Source of the DNA: Pseudomonas putida
GTDB taxonomy: Bacteria > Pseudomonadota > Gammaproteobacteria > Pseudomonadales > Pseudomonadaceae
NCBI RefSeq assembly: GCF_028682175.1
Contig: NZ_JANHKS010000008.1
Coordinates: 62,001 to 126,000, forward strand
DNA length: 64,000 bases
Reading direction: 5' to 3'
Shown: positions 15,518 to 24,521 of the stretch, one piece after another
How the letters are laid out: each line of letters opens with the position of its first letter
Numbering within the stretch: position 1 is the stretch's first letter
The notes under the pieces: model-generated
What the model saw: the letters and a program-made list of their open reading frames with translations, nothing else
The model's database searches: none
What the model was told of the DNA's origin: nothing
Position numbers and translations under genes: made by a program

Positions 15518-17245
15518 ATGCCGCTGGAATCTGTACGGATAGACAGTATCCTTACCACTTCCTGCCAGCCGTCACGTGATCCCATTGTGAGCCTTTCTCC
15601 CCTCGACAACCCTTTCTATTACCTGGAAAACTTCCGCCAGGTGTTGAGCTGGATCGGCCAGCGCTACGGCGATCTGCTGATCGATGAGGAGCACGCTTTC
15701 ATCGCCACCTTCGCGCGCCTGCCGCAACCGGCCCAGGCGCTGCTGGTGAGAATGGTGATGCGCAAGGGCACATTGTTCCGCGCCAGCAAACTGGACTACA
15801 CCGAGATTGGCGATGCTCGCCTGGCCGTGGTGCCGCTGATCGAATGCGGCTGGGTCGATGGTCAGCCGCCTCTGGACCTCCCGGCGCTGTTTGCCCTGTT
15901 GCGCAAGGACGAACTGGCCCAGTGCTTCAAGGCGCACGACGTCAGAAGCTCGGAGAAGAAGGCCGACCTGCTGCAGCGTCTGCTGCCTGATTACCAAGTT
16001 ACGCAGCCTCTGACGCAATGGTTTTCGAGCCTGGACGAGGCGATCTTCGCGCTGCAAGTCATGCCCTTGTGCGATCGTCTGCGGCTGTTGTACTTCGGCA
16101 ACCTCTATCAGGAATGGTCGGAGTTCGTGCTGGCGGATCTGGGGATCTATCGCTACGAAAAAGTCGAGTTTTCTGTCGAGTCCCGGGGCATCAGCCAGCG
16201 GGCGGACATCGACACCTGCCTGCATCTTCACAGCTGTCGTCAGGCGCTGGACGAGGAGGGTGAACTGCAAGCTCTGGCTGACCAGGCGCTGGCGATTTCA
16301 ACTGACAACCCGTGGCTGGCCATGCGTCGGGCCAAGCTGTTGTTCCAGATCGGCTATCAGGCTGAGCGTGAGCAGGATTGGCCGCTGGCGCTGAGCGTTT
16401 ATGTGCAGTCCAGTTATCCGGGGGCCCGGGTGCGCAGGATCCGGGTGCTTGAGCGCGCCGGGCAATTCGTCGAAGCCATGGCGCTGCTGAACATTGCCGA
16501 GGCGGCGCCGGAGAACGACGAAGAAACCCAGCACCTGCTGCGCATCGCCCCACGCCTGCAGCGCAAGCTGGGGCAGGGCAGCACAAAGCGCAAGGCGGCG
16601 CGAGTCGTCACCCGGCTGGATTTGAGCGTGGTGCCGTTGCCTGATTGCAGTGTCGAGCAGTTGATTGGGCAGCATCTGGCTGAAGCGGGCAGCGAGGTGC
16701 ATTACGTGGAGAATGCGCTCATCAATTCGTTGTTCGGATTGTTGTGCTGGCCGGCGATTTTCGCGCCGCTGCCGGGGGCGTTTTTTCACCCGTTTCACAG
16801 TGCGCCGAGTGATCTGTACAGCCCGGATTTCTATCAGCGTCGCGCCGGGGCGTTCGATGGCTGTCTGGCGGCGCTGTCGGACGGCCGTTATCAGGCGCTT
16901 ATCCGGCAGAACTATGTGGACAAGTTCGGTTTGCAATCGCCGTTCGTGTTCTGGGGCGCGCTGACGCCAGAGCTGCTTGAAACAGCGCTGCATTGCCTGC
17001 CTGTTCAGCATTTGGAGCGCTGGTTCCGCCGCTTGCTGCAGGACATCAAGGCCAACCGCACAGGCATGCCCGACCTGATCCAGTTTTATCCCGAGCAACG
17101 CAGCTACCGCATGATCGAGGTCAAGGGCCCCGGCGACCGCTTGCAGGACAACCAGTTGCGCTGGCTGGATTTCTGCGCCGAACACGGCATGCCGGTGGTG
17201 GTGTGTTATGTGCAGTGGGCCGAAGAATCCGCCCTGGCCGGGTGA
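15518..17245 (+). CDS. FAN1-like VRR-NUC domain structure-specific nuclease
   Basis: A 575-residue protein related to the bacterial FAN1 nucleases, which cut branched DNA in crosslink repair. The VRR-NUC catalytic set is visible at the C-terminus: Glu398 (VENALINS), Asp519 (GMPDLIQF), Glu534 and Lys536 (MIEVKGPGD), and Gln546 (NQLRW). The middle part has a SAP-like region (LRKDELAQCFKAHDVRSSEKKADLLQRL has the SAP pattern) and a TPR-like helical region. A GTG at 15587 would give a 552-residue protein that begins VSLSPLDNPFYYLENF, and may be the true start, since no convincing ribosome site precedes 15518. It converges on the SNF2 helicase gene. Confidence 0.85.
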   Translation: MPLESVRIDSILTTSCQPSRDPIVSLSPLDNPFYYLENFRQVLSWIGQRYGDLLIDEEHAFIATFARLPQPAQALLVRMVMRKGTLFRASKLDYTEIGDARLAVVPLIECGWVDGQPPLDLPALFALLRKDELAQCFKAHDVRSSEKKADLLQRLLPDYQVTQPLTQWFSSLDEAIFALQVMPLCDRLRLLYFGNLYQEWSEFVLADLGIYRYEKVEFSVESRGISQRADIDTCLHLHSCRQALDEEGELQALADQALAISTDNPWLAMRRAKLLFQIGYQAEREQDWPLALSVYVQSSYPGARVRRIRVLERAGQFVEAMALLNIAEAAPENDEETQHLLRIAPRLQRKLGQGSTKRKAARVVTRLDLSVVPLPDCSVEQLIGQHLAEAGSEVHYVENALINSLFGLLCWPAIFAPLPGAFFHPFHSAPSDLYSPDFYQRRAGAFDGCLAALSDGRYQALIRQNYVDKFGLQSPFVFWGALTPELLETALHCLPVQHLERWFRRLLQDIKANRTGMPDLIQFYPEQRSYRMIEVKGPGDRLQDNQLRWLDFCAEHGMPVVVCYVQWAEESALAG

Positions 17246-17257
17246 TGCGGCGACCAT

Positions 17258-17566
17258 GAGGACGCCCCCGCGGGCAAGCCCGGCTGCTACGGGTTTGTGG
17301 TTTGCCCCGGTTCCGCTTCTGGCCGAAGGCCGTAGCAGCACGGCTTGCCGGCGGGGCGATTTCGAAAACGCCGACGCCGGCAAGCCGGACTGCTACGGGT
17401 TTGTGGTGTGCCCCGGTTGCGCTTCTGGCCGAAGTCCGTAGCAGCACGGCTTGCCGGCGGGGCGATTTCGAAGACGCCGACGCCGGCAAGCCGGACTGCT
17501 ACGGGTTTGTGGTGCGCCCCGGTTCCGCTTCTGGCCGAAGGCCGTAGCAGTCCGGCTTGCCGGCGT
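17258..17566. repeat. REP array with 106-bp tandem period
   Basis: Between the convergent nuclease and helicase genes, a 106-bp unit is repeated about 2.6 times (copies begin at 17291, 17397 and 17503). Each holds two facing REP palindromes (GTAGCAGCACGGCTTGCCGG and its partner) and a spacer containing CTTCTGGCCGAAG. One more REP arm precedes the array. No gene is seen. Confidence 0.92.
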
Positions 17567-17595
17567 GACGTTTTCAGGGGTGTCGCCGGATCCGC

Positions 17596-20301
17596 CTACC
17601 GTTTGACCTTCTTCGGCGGCGAGGGCAATGGTGCGAACAAAGCTTCGATGTCTTCGTCCTGAAGTTTCCAGTCGCCGCTGACCCGGCCGTCGAGCACGCC
17701 TGCGGCCAGTGCCGATTTTTCCTTTTGCAGGTGCTGGATCTTTTCTTCCACCGTGCCCTTGGCGATCAGCTTGTAGACGAACACCGGTTTCTCCTGGCCG
17801 ATGCGGTACGCCCGGTCGGTCGCCTGGTTCTCCGCCGCCGGGTTCCACCAGGGGTCGTAGTGAATCACCGTGTCGGCAGCGGTCAGGTTCAACCCGGTGC
17901 CACCGGCCTTGAGGCTGATGAGGAAAATCGAGCGCTTGCCGCTCTGGAAATCCTGCACCGGGGTGCGGCGGTCCTTGGTGCGGCCGGTCAGCAGGGCGTA
18001 TTCGACGCCGCGCTGTTGCAGCTCCGCCTCGATCAGCTCCAGCATCGAGGTGAACTGAGAGAACAGCAGGATCTTGCGATTCTCCGCCAGCAACTCTTCG
18101 AGCATGTCCATTAGGCTTTGCAGCTTGGCCGAGCTTGAATGGCGGCTGTTCACCGGCACGCTGTTGACCAGACGCAAATCGCAACAGACCTGACGCAATT
18201 TGAGCAACGCCTCCAGGATGATGATCTGGCTGCGCGCCACGCCCTTGCGGATGATCTCTTCGCGGACCTTCTTGTCCATCGCCAGACGCATGGTTTCGTA
18301 CACGTCGCGCTGGGCGTCGTTGAGTTCGACCCAATGCACGATCTCGGTCTTGGGCGGCAGTTCGGTCGCGACCTGCTCCTTGGTGCGGCGCAGCAGGAAC
18401 GGCTTGATTCGCGCGTTCAGGTGCTCAAGGCGCGCCTCGTTGCCGGACTTCTCGATGGGCGTGCGGTAGTTGCTGTTGAACTGCTTGGCATCGCCCAGCC
18501 AACCCGGCATCAGGAAATGAAACAGCGACCACAGCTCGCCCAGGTGATTCTCCAGCGGCGTGCCGGACAGGCACAGGCGTTGCCGGGCATTGAGCTGGCG
18601 CGCGGCTTGGGCAGCCTTGCTGTTGGGGTTCTTGATGTACTGCGCTTCATCGAGCACCAGCACATGCAGCAACTGTTTGCTCAGAAGCTCCACGTCACGC
18701 GGCAGCAGGGCATAGGTGGTGAGAATCAGGTCGTAGTCCTGCAGGCTCTCGTATTCCTGATGCCGATTGGCGCCGTACAGCGCCAGCACCTTGAGCTGCG
18801 GCGTGAAGTGTTTGGCCTCGTCCAGCCAGTTGGGGATCAGGCTGGTGGGCATCACCGCTAGCGCCGGTCGGTCGAGGCGCCCGGCCTGTTTTTCCACCAA
18901 CAGATGCGCGAGGGTCTGCAGGGTCTTGCCCAGGCCCATGTCATCGGCCAGCACGCCGCCGACTTCCAGCTCGCGCAACGCCTGCATCCAGCTCAGGCCT
19001 TCGAGTTGGTAGGGCCGCAGCGTGGCGTTGAGGCCTTGCGGAATCTGGACCTTGGCGTCCTTGATGTTGACCAGCCGCTCGGAGAACTGCCGCAGGCGGT
19101 CGCCGCCTTGCCACACCAGCGGCAGGTCGTCGAGTTGCTTGAGGCGCGTGGCGTCGGCCGTGTTCAGGCGAATAGCGTCGTTGCCTTCCTCGCGCCAGTA
19201 GAAATCGCCAAGGGTCGCCAGCACGTTTTTCAGCCGGCCATAGGGCAGGGCGACCTGGATCGGGCCGCCACCGCGCTGGGTGAAGTGATTCAACTGCACC
19301 AGCAGCTGTTCGTCGTCGCGACGCTTGGCGATGCCGCTGGCGGTCATCAATTCGGGATGCGTGCGCAGCAGGTTGATCAGGATCGGCAGCAGACTCAGGC
19401 GCTCGCCGTTGACGATGATTCCCAGTTCCAGGTCGAACCAATCGTGCTCGGGCTCTTCATCGACCACCGCGTACCAGTCGTCGACCGGCGTCACGTCAAA
19501 GCCGAACTCTTCGTTCATCTCCACGTGCCAGCCATCGGCACGCAAGGTCGGCAGTTCATCGAGCATGAAGCTCAGCCAGGCCTTGTCGGTAGGCAGCTCG
19601 AACATTTCCCCGGCGCTGTCGGGCAACGCTTTGCTCTGGCGTGTGGCGATGCGAAAGCCGATCTCCTGCAGCTGCTTGCGGTACTGGTTTTCGCGGTCCA
19701 GATGGCGGCGCAGGCGCAGGGTTTCCTCGGGCAGGTGGCGCACGATATCGCTGGAGCGGCCCGGGGCTGGCACGCCCGAGGTGTAGAACTCCTCGTAGCG
19801 GAAAGCCAGGGCGGCGCGGTGCTGGATATGCCGCTGCATCTTGCCGTTGCGCGGCTCGTAGGCGCTGAACTCGAAACTGGCGAGGATCAGCCGTGGTACG
19901 GGCTGGATGTCGTCGATGATGCGTTCCGGCAGCGCGGGCTTTTCCTCGGCCTTGGGCGCACGCGATGCGCTGTCGCGCTCGACGGCGGCGAGGATGCCGG
20001 ATTTGTTCTCCGGGTCCTGCAGGAAGAACAGCGCCGCCGCACAGTGCTTGCAGTTATTCCTGACAGGGCAGGTGCACTTGCCGATGACGAAATTGCGCGT
20101 GCGCTCGGGGTCCTTGAATTGCAGGGTCTGGGTGTAGATCTCAAGGCTCGAGCCGCGGCACACGGTGCGCACCAGGTCGGCGCTCAGGTGCTGCAGCGCC
20201 ACGCGTTTCTGCCGGGCATAGTCATGCCCGCGTTCCACGCTCTGAGCCTTGAATAGCGGTTCCCATGGCAGGGCCAGGGCTTTTTCCAATAGGGATGACA
20301 C
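17596..20301 (-). CDS. SWIM zinc-finger SNF2-family helicase/ATPase
   Basis: A 901-residue ATPase. An N-terminal SWIM zinc finger (CxC..CxH: Cys76, Cys78, Cys84, His86) is followed by a long linker and a SNF2 motor in the C-terminal half: Walker A DDMGLGKTLQT, DEAQ box VLVLDEAQYIKN, the SGTPLENHLGELWSL motif, and helicase C motifs LLFSQFTSM, SLKAGGTGLNLT and ATDRAYRIGQ. Such bacterial SNF2 proteins remodel protein-nucleic-acid complexes; the exact role is unknown. It ends facing the FAN1-like nuclease, which may hint at a DNA-repair role, but both are common neighbours of other genes. A CsiV-like gene and mfd lie upstream on the same strand. Confidence 0.9.
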   Translation of the reverse strand: MSSLLEKALALPWEPLFKAQSVERGHDYARQKRVALQHLSADLVRTVCRGSSLEIYTQTLQFKDPERTRNFVIGKCTCPVRNNCKHCAAALFFLQDPENKSGILAAVERDSASRAPKAEEKPALPERIIDDIQPVPRLILASFEFSAYEPRNGKMQRHIQHRAALAFRYEEFYTSGVPAPGRSSDIVRHLPEETLRLRRHLDRENQYRKQLQEIGFRIATRQSKALPDSAGEMFELPTDKAWLSFMLDELPTLRADGWHVEMNEEFGFDVTPVDDWYAVVDEEPEHDWFDLELGIIVNGERLSLLPILINLLRTHPELMTASGIAKRRDDEQLLVQLNHFTQRGGGPIQVALPYGRLKNVLATLGDFYWREEGNDAIRLNTADATRLKQLDDLPLVWQGGDRLRQFSERLVNIKDAKVQIPQGLNATLRPYQLEGLSWMQALRELEVGGVLADDMGLGKTLQTLAHLLVEKQAGRLDRPALAVMPTSLIPNWLDEAKHFTPQLKVLALYGANRHQEYESLQDYDLILTTYALLPRDVELLSKQLLHVLVLDEAQYIKNPNSKAAQAARQLNARQRLCLSGTPLENHLGELWSLFHFLMPGWLGDAKQFNSNYRTPIEKSGNEARLEHLNARIKPFLLRRTKEQVATELPPKTEIVHWVELNDAQRDVYETMRLAMDKKVREEIIRKGVARSQIIILEALLKLRQVCCDLRLVNSVPVNSRHSSSAKLQSLMDMLEELLAENRKILLFSQFTSMLELIEAELQQRGVEYALLTGRTKDRRTPVQDFQSGKRSIFLISLKAGGTGLNLTAADTVIHYDPWWNPAAENQATDRAYRIGQEKPVFVYKLIAKGTVEEKIQHLQKEKSALAAGVLDGRVSGDWKLQDEDIEALFAPLPSPPKKVKR

Positions 20302-20314
20302 GTCTTGCCCTACG

Positions 20315-20851
20315 TCAACGCGGTGCTTGAAGAGGAGAAACCTTGATCAGCATGGCCAGGCTCCCGTTGTCCAGGTAGGTCAATTCGCCGTTCCTGACCC
20401 GGGTCGCCTGGCGCATGCGTTCGCTGGTCACCAGCACGCCATGATCGTCCAGCTGATTGACCCAGAAGTTGGCGTCGATATCCGTAAAGCGCGCCAGGCC
20501 CAGGCTCACCGTACCCTCGATGGGGAAGTGGCCGAACTGCTCGGTGCCGCTGCTGATCGCCACCTTGCTCGGGGTGGCGCTCAGTTGTTGTTGCCAGGCG
20601 CGGTGCAGCAGCACCTTGTAGCCTTCGCTGGCTTTCAATTTGTCGACCAGCGCGTCCAGTGCGGTGGTGGTCTGGTTATCGGCTCCCAGCTTCTGCGCGC
20701 CGGCGGCCCAGTCTTCGGGGGCCGCCTGATTGGTCGCGGCAGGCTCGCCGCTCTGGCGGAACAGGATCAGTTCCACCTGATAGGCGCCATCGGCGAATGC
20801 CGCAGGGGCGATCAGCACCAGCAGCAGGGTGAACGTGTGAAGCAGACGCAT
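20315..20851 (-). CDS. CsiV-family periplasmic protein
   Basis: A 178-residue exported protein with a clear signal peptide (LLHTFTLLLVLIAPAAFA, cleavage near residue 20) followed by YQVELILFRQ, the family's opening strand. CsiV proteins are described as peptidoglycan-binding in Vibrio; the role in Pseudomonas is not known. It lies 9 bp downstream of mfd on the same strand and 13 bp before the SNF2 helicase start, so the three are likely co-transcribed. Confidence 0.8.
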   Translation of the reverse strand: MRLLHTFTLLLVLIAPAAFADGAYQVELILFRQSGEPAATNQAAPEDWAAGAQKLGADNQTTTALDALVDKLKASEGYKVLLHRAWQQQLSATPSKVAISSGTEQFGHFPIEGTVSLGLARFTDIDANFWVNQLDDHGVLVTSERMRQATRVRNGELTYLDNGSLAMLIKVSPLQAPR

Positions 20852-20860
20852 GTACTTTCC

Positions 20861-23800
20861 TTAAGCCGATTTTTTAGGGGGCAGCGGGGTCAGCCGCTCG
20901 AACAGCGCTTCGAGCGTGTTGAAGCGCTCCTCGGGACGCTCCATCGGCACCATGAACTTGAACAGCGTGGCACCTTCGAACTTGTAGCGTTTGGGTTGCC
21001 CCTGAATCAGCTTGATCAACGTCAACGGGTCTACTGGAGTATCGGCGGCGAATTCGATTCGTCCACCTTGCGGGCCCGCATCGACCTTCTTGATGCCCAG
21101 TTGCTCGGCCTTGAGCTTGAGCGCGGTCATGCGCACCAGGTTCTTGGTCGGCTCCGGCAGCAGGCCAAAGCGGTCGATCATTTCCACTTGCAGGTCCTTG
21201 AGGCCTTCCTCGTCGGCGGCGTTGGCGATGCGTTTGTAGAGAATCAGCCGCGCGTGGACATCCGGCAGATAGTCCTCGGGAATCAGCCCCGGCACCCGCA
21301 GGTTGATTTCCGGGCCACCGCCCAGCGGCTGCTCCAGGTTCGGCTGCTCGCCCTTGCGGATCGACTTCACCGCGCGCTCGAGCATTTCCATGTAGAGGGT
21401 GAAACCCACGGCCTGGATCTGCCCGCTCTGGCCTTCGCCCAGCAATTCGCCCGCGCCACGGATTTCCAGGTCGTTGGTGGCCAGCACGAAGCCCGCGCCC
21501 AGGTCCTGGGTATTGGCAATCGCCTCCAGGCGTTTTTCGGCATCCGGGGTGATCTGTTTGCGCGGCGGCGTCAGCAGGTAGGCGTAGGCCTGGTGGTGAC
21601 TGCGCCCGACCCGGCCGCGCAACTGGTGCAGCTGGGCCAGGCCGAACTTGTCGGCACGCTCGATGATGATGGTGTTGGCGCTCGGCACGTCGATGCCGGT
21701 CTCGATGATGGTCGAGGCGATCAGCACGTTGAAGCGCTTGTGGTAGAAGTCGCTCATGACCTGTTCCAGGTCACGCTCGTGCATCTGCCCGTGGCCGATA
21801 CCGATCCGCGCCTCGGGCACCAGTTCAGCGAGGTCGGCGGCGCATTTCTCGATGCTCTTCACATCGTTGTGGAGGTAGTACACCTGACCGCCGCGCAACA
21901 GCTCGCGCAGCAGCGCCTCTTTCACCGTGGGCTTGTTCTGCTCCATGACAAAGGTGCGCACCGACAGGCGCCGGGCAGGCGGGGTAGCGATGATCGACAG
22001 GTCGCGCATGCCGGCCACGGCCATGTTCAGGGTGCGCGGAATCGGCGTGGCGGTCAGGGTCAGGATGTCGACCTCGCTGCGCAGGGCCTTGAGCTGTTCC
22101 TTCTGACGCACACCGAAGCGGTGCTCTTCGTCGATGATGACCAGCCCCAGGTTCTTGACCTTGACGTCGTCCTGCAACAGCTTGTGGGTGCCGATGACGA
22201 TGTCGATCTTGCCCTCGGCCAGGTCTGCCACGGCGGCGTTGATTTCCTTGGCCGATTTGAAGCGGCTCATCACCTCGACGCGCACTGGCCAGTCGGCGAA
22301 GCGGTCGCGGAAACTGTTGTAGTGCTGCTGGGCGAGTAGGGTGGTCGGCACCAGGATCGCCACCTGCTTGCCGCCATGCACGGCGATGAACGCCGCACGC
22401 ATGGCCACTTCGGTCTTGCCGAAGCCGACGTCACCGCAGACCAGGCGGTCCATCGGCTTGGGCGCGAGCATGTCGGCGCGCACCGCTTCGATGGTGGTCT
22501 GCTGGTCCGGGGTTTCTTCGAACGGGAAACCGGCGCTGAAGGTTTCGTAGTCAAGCTTGGGATCGGCAAACGCATAGCCTTCGCGTGCGGCGCGGCGGGC
22601 GTAGATGTCCAACAGTTCGGCGGCGACGTCGCGCACCTGCTCGGCGGCCTTGCGCTTGGCTTTCTGCCAGGCCTCGGAGCCCAGGCGATGCAGCGGCGCC
22701 AGTTCGTCATCGCTGCCGGTATAACGCGCGATCAGGTGCAGGTTGGCCACCGGCACGTACAGCTTGGCCTCTTCGGCGTAGGCGAGCATGAGGAATTCGG
22801 CGACCTGGTTTTCCACCTCCAGCGTCGCCAGGCCCAGGTAGCGGCCCACGCCGTGGTCGATGTGCACCACCGGCGCGCCTTCGCGCAGCTCGGCCAGGTT
22901 CTTGATGACCGCATCGCTTGAATGGCCGTCGGCGCGTTTTTCGCGGCGCCGACGCTGCATGACGCGCTGCCCGAACAGCGGGCTTTCGGCGACCAGGGCG
23001 AGCGCCGGCTGACCCAGCATCAGGCCTTCGTCCAGCGGCGCGATGGTGATCGCCAGGCGCTCTTTGCTGTCGACGAATTCCTGCCAGCTGTCGAGGGTTT
23101 TCGGGCGCAGCTTCAGGCGTTCGAGCAACTCCAGCAGCACTTCGCGACGCCCGGCCGATTCTGCGGTGAACAGCACGCGGCCGGGGAATTCGTCGAGGAA
23201 ATTCGAAAGCGCCGCCAGCGGCTGGCTGGTCTTGGCCTCGATGGCCAGGTCCGGCAACGCACGGCCCGGAAAGCGCTCGCGGCCCACGCCGGTGTCGACG
23301 TCGTCCTGGCTTGCAACGATGCGCGGCCAGCTTTTCAGGCGCGCGAAGCAGTCCTCGACCGGCAGGAACAGCTCGGCGGGGGGCAGCAGCGGCCGGTCGG
23401 GGTCGACGCGGCGTTCTTCGTAACGGTTGCGCACATCCTTCCAGAAGGTTTCTGCCGCCTGCTCGATGCCCGGCAGCGAGAACACCTGGGTGTCCTGGGG
23501 CAGGTAGTCGAAGAGGGTCGAGGTTTCTTCGAAGAACAGCGGAATGTAGTACTCGATCCCCGCCGGGGTGATGCCGCTGTTCAAGTCCTGGAAGATCGGG
23601 CTGCGGCGGAAATCGACATCGAAGCGTTCGCGAAAGCGCGCCTTGAAACGGGTGACCGCTTCTTTCTGCAGCGGGAACTCCTTGGCCGGCAGCAGGCGTA
23701 CCGAATCGACCTTGTCGATGGAACGCTGGGTTTCCGGCTCAAAGGTGCGCAGGGTTTCGATTTCGTCATCGAACAGGTCGATCCGGTAGGGCAGTTTGCT

Positions 23801-24325
23801 GCCCATCGGAAAGAGGTCGATCAGCGCGCCGCGCACGGTGAATTCGCCGTGCTCGTACACCGTATCGACGTAGCGATAGCCGCTGGCTTCGAGCCGCGTG
23901 CGCATCAGCTCCACGTCCAGCTTCTGGCCGACGTCCAGCACCAGGCTGCTGCCGAGCAGGAACTTGGTCGGCGCCAGGCGGTGCAGGGCGGTGGTGATCG
24001 GCACCACCAGCACGCCGTGATCCAGCTCCGGCAGCCGGTAAAGGCTGGCGATGCGCTGGGAGATGATGTCCTGGTGGGGCGAGAACAGATCGTACGGCAG
24101 GGTTTCCCAGTCAGGGAAATGCAGCACCGGCAGTTCGGGGGCGAAGAACTTCAGTTCCTGCTCCAGCCGCTCGGCGCTCTGGCTGTCGGCGGTCAAAAGC
24201 AGGGTGAAGCGTTTCGCGGCGCTGGCCGCCTCGGCAATGGCAAGGCTTTGAGCGGCACCGGGCAGGTTGCCCCAATGTTGTTTGCCAGTGGCGGCAGGAA
24301 GATTCGGCAGGCGCAGGACGGGCAC
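20861..24325 (-). CDS. mfd: Transcription-repair coupling factor
   Basis: A 1154-residue Mfd, the usual length. It removes RNA polymerase stalled at DNA lesions and recruits UvrA. Visible parts are the UvrB-like N-terminal module (QSAERLEQELKFFAP...PDWETLPYDLFSP), the RNAP-interaction domain beginning near VVHIDHGVGRYLGL, the RecG-like translocase with Walker A CGDVGFGKTEVA, DEEH box IIDEEHRFGVRQ and LTATPIPRTL, and the C-terminal TRCF domain (GLIPEDYLPDVHARL). It is divergent from the GAPDH gene across about 196 bp. Confidence 0.97.
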   Translation of the reverse strand: MPVLRLPNLPAATGKQHWGNLPGAAQSLAIAEAASAAKRFTLLLTADSQSAERLEQELKFFAPELPVLHFPDWETLPYDLFSPHQDIISQRIASLYRLPELDHGVLVVPITTALHRLAPTKFLLGSSLVLDVGQKLDVELMRTRLEASGYRYVDTVYEHGEFTVRGALIDLFPMGSKLPYRIDLFDDEIETLRTFEPETQRSIDKVDSVRLLPAKEFPLQKEAVTRFKARFRERFDVDFRRSPIFQDLNSGITPAGIEYYIPLFFEETSTLFDYLPQDTQVFSLPGIEQAAETFWKDVRNRYEERRVDPDRPLLPPAELFLPVEDCFARLKSWPRIVASQDDVDTGVGRERFPGRALPDLAIEAKTSQPLAALSNFLDEFPGRVLFTAESAGRREVLLELLERLKLRPKTLDSWQEFVDSKERLAITIAPLDEGLMLGQPALALVAESPLFGQRVMQRRRREKRADGHSSDAVIKNLAELREGAPVVHIDHGVGRYLGLATLEVENQVAEFLMLAYAEEAKLYVPVANLHLIARYTGSDDELAPLHRLGSEAWQKAKRKAAEQVRDVAAELLDIYARRAAREGYAFADPKLDYETFSAGFPFEETPDQQTTIEAVRADMLAPKPMDRLVCGDVGFGKTEVAMRAAFIAVHGGKQVAILVPTTLLAQQHYNSFRDRFADWPVRVEVMSRFKSAKEINAAVADLAEGKIDIVIGTHKLLQDDVKVKNLGLVIIDEEHRFGVRQKEQLKALRSEVDILTLTATPIPRTLNMAVAGMRDLSIIATPPARRLSVRTFVMEQNKPTVKEALLRELLRGGQVYYLHNDVKSIEKCAADLAELVPEARIGIGHGQMHERDLEQVMSDFYHKRFNVLIASTIIETGIDVPSANTIIIERADKFGLAQLHQLRGRVGRSHHQAYAYLLTPPRKQITPDAEKRLEAIANTQDLGAGFVLATNDLEIRGAGELLGEGQSGQIQAVGFTLYMEMLERAVKSIRKGEQPNLEQPLGGGPEINLRVPGLIPEDYLPDVHARLILYKRIANAADEEGLKDLQVEMIDRFGLLPEPTKNLVRMTALKLKAEQLGIKKVDAGPQGGRIEFAADTPVDPLTLIKLIQGQPKRYKFEGATLFKFMVPMERPEERFNTLEALFERLTPLPPKKSA

Positions 24326-24521
24326 GTTAGATAGAGCTCCAGGCGTTGCGGCAAAGCCTGTGATTGTAACTAAATCGGGAATCCGCTGTCAGTTTTGTGC
24401 TCGCCTTTATAGGTGCCAAATTATGTAGTGCCCGGCAACATGAAAACTCCGGATTGCTCATAAACAAAGGCTTGGGCATAATGTAGTCCCTTTTTTCAGC
24501 CCCTACATGTGGAAGGTTCCC

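Noticed and set aside
17291..17566. Regular direct repeats that could be read as a CRISPR array
   Set aside because: The unit is 106 bp with inner palindromes of the REP kind and the spacers are repeated too, not unique.
18904..20256. A 450-residue plus-strand frame opposite the SNF2 helicase
   Set aside because: Antisense shadow, without any protein-family pattern.
22922..24334. A 470-residue open frame on the plus strand opposite mfd
   Set aside because: It is the antisense shadow of a high-GC gene; composition is Arg/Gln/His-rich and no ribosome site or family pattern is seen.
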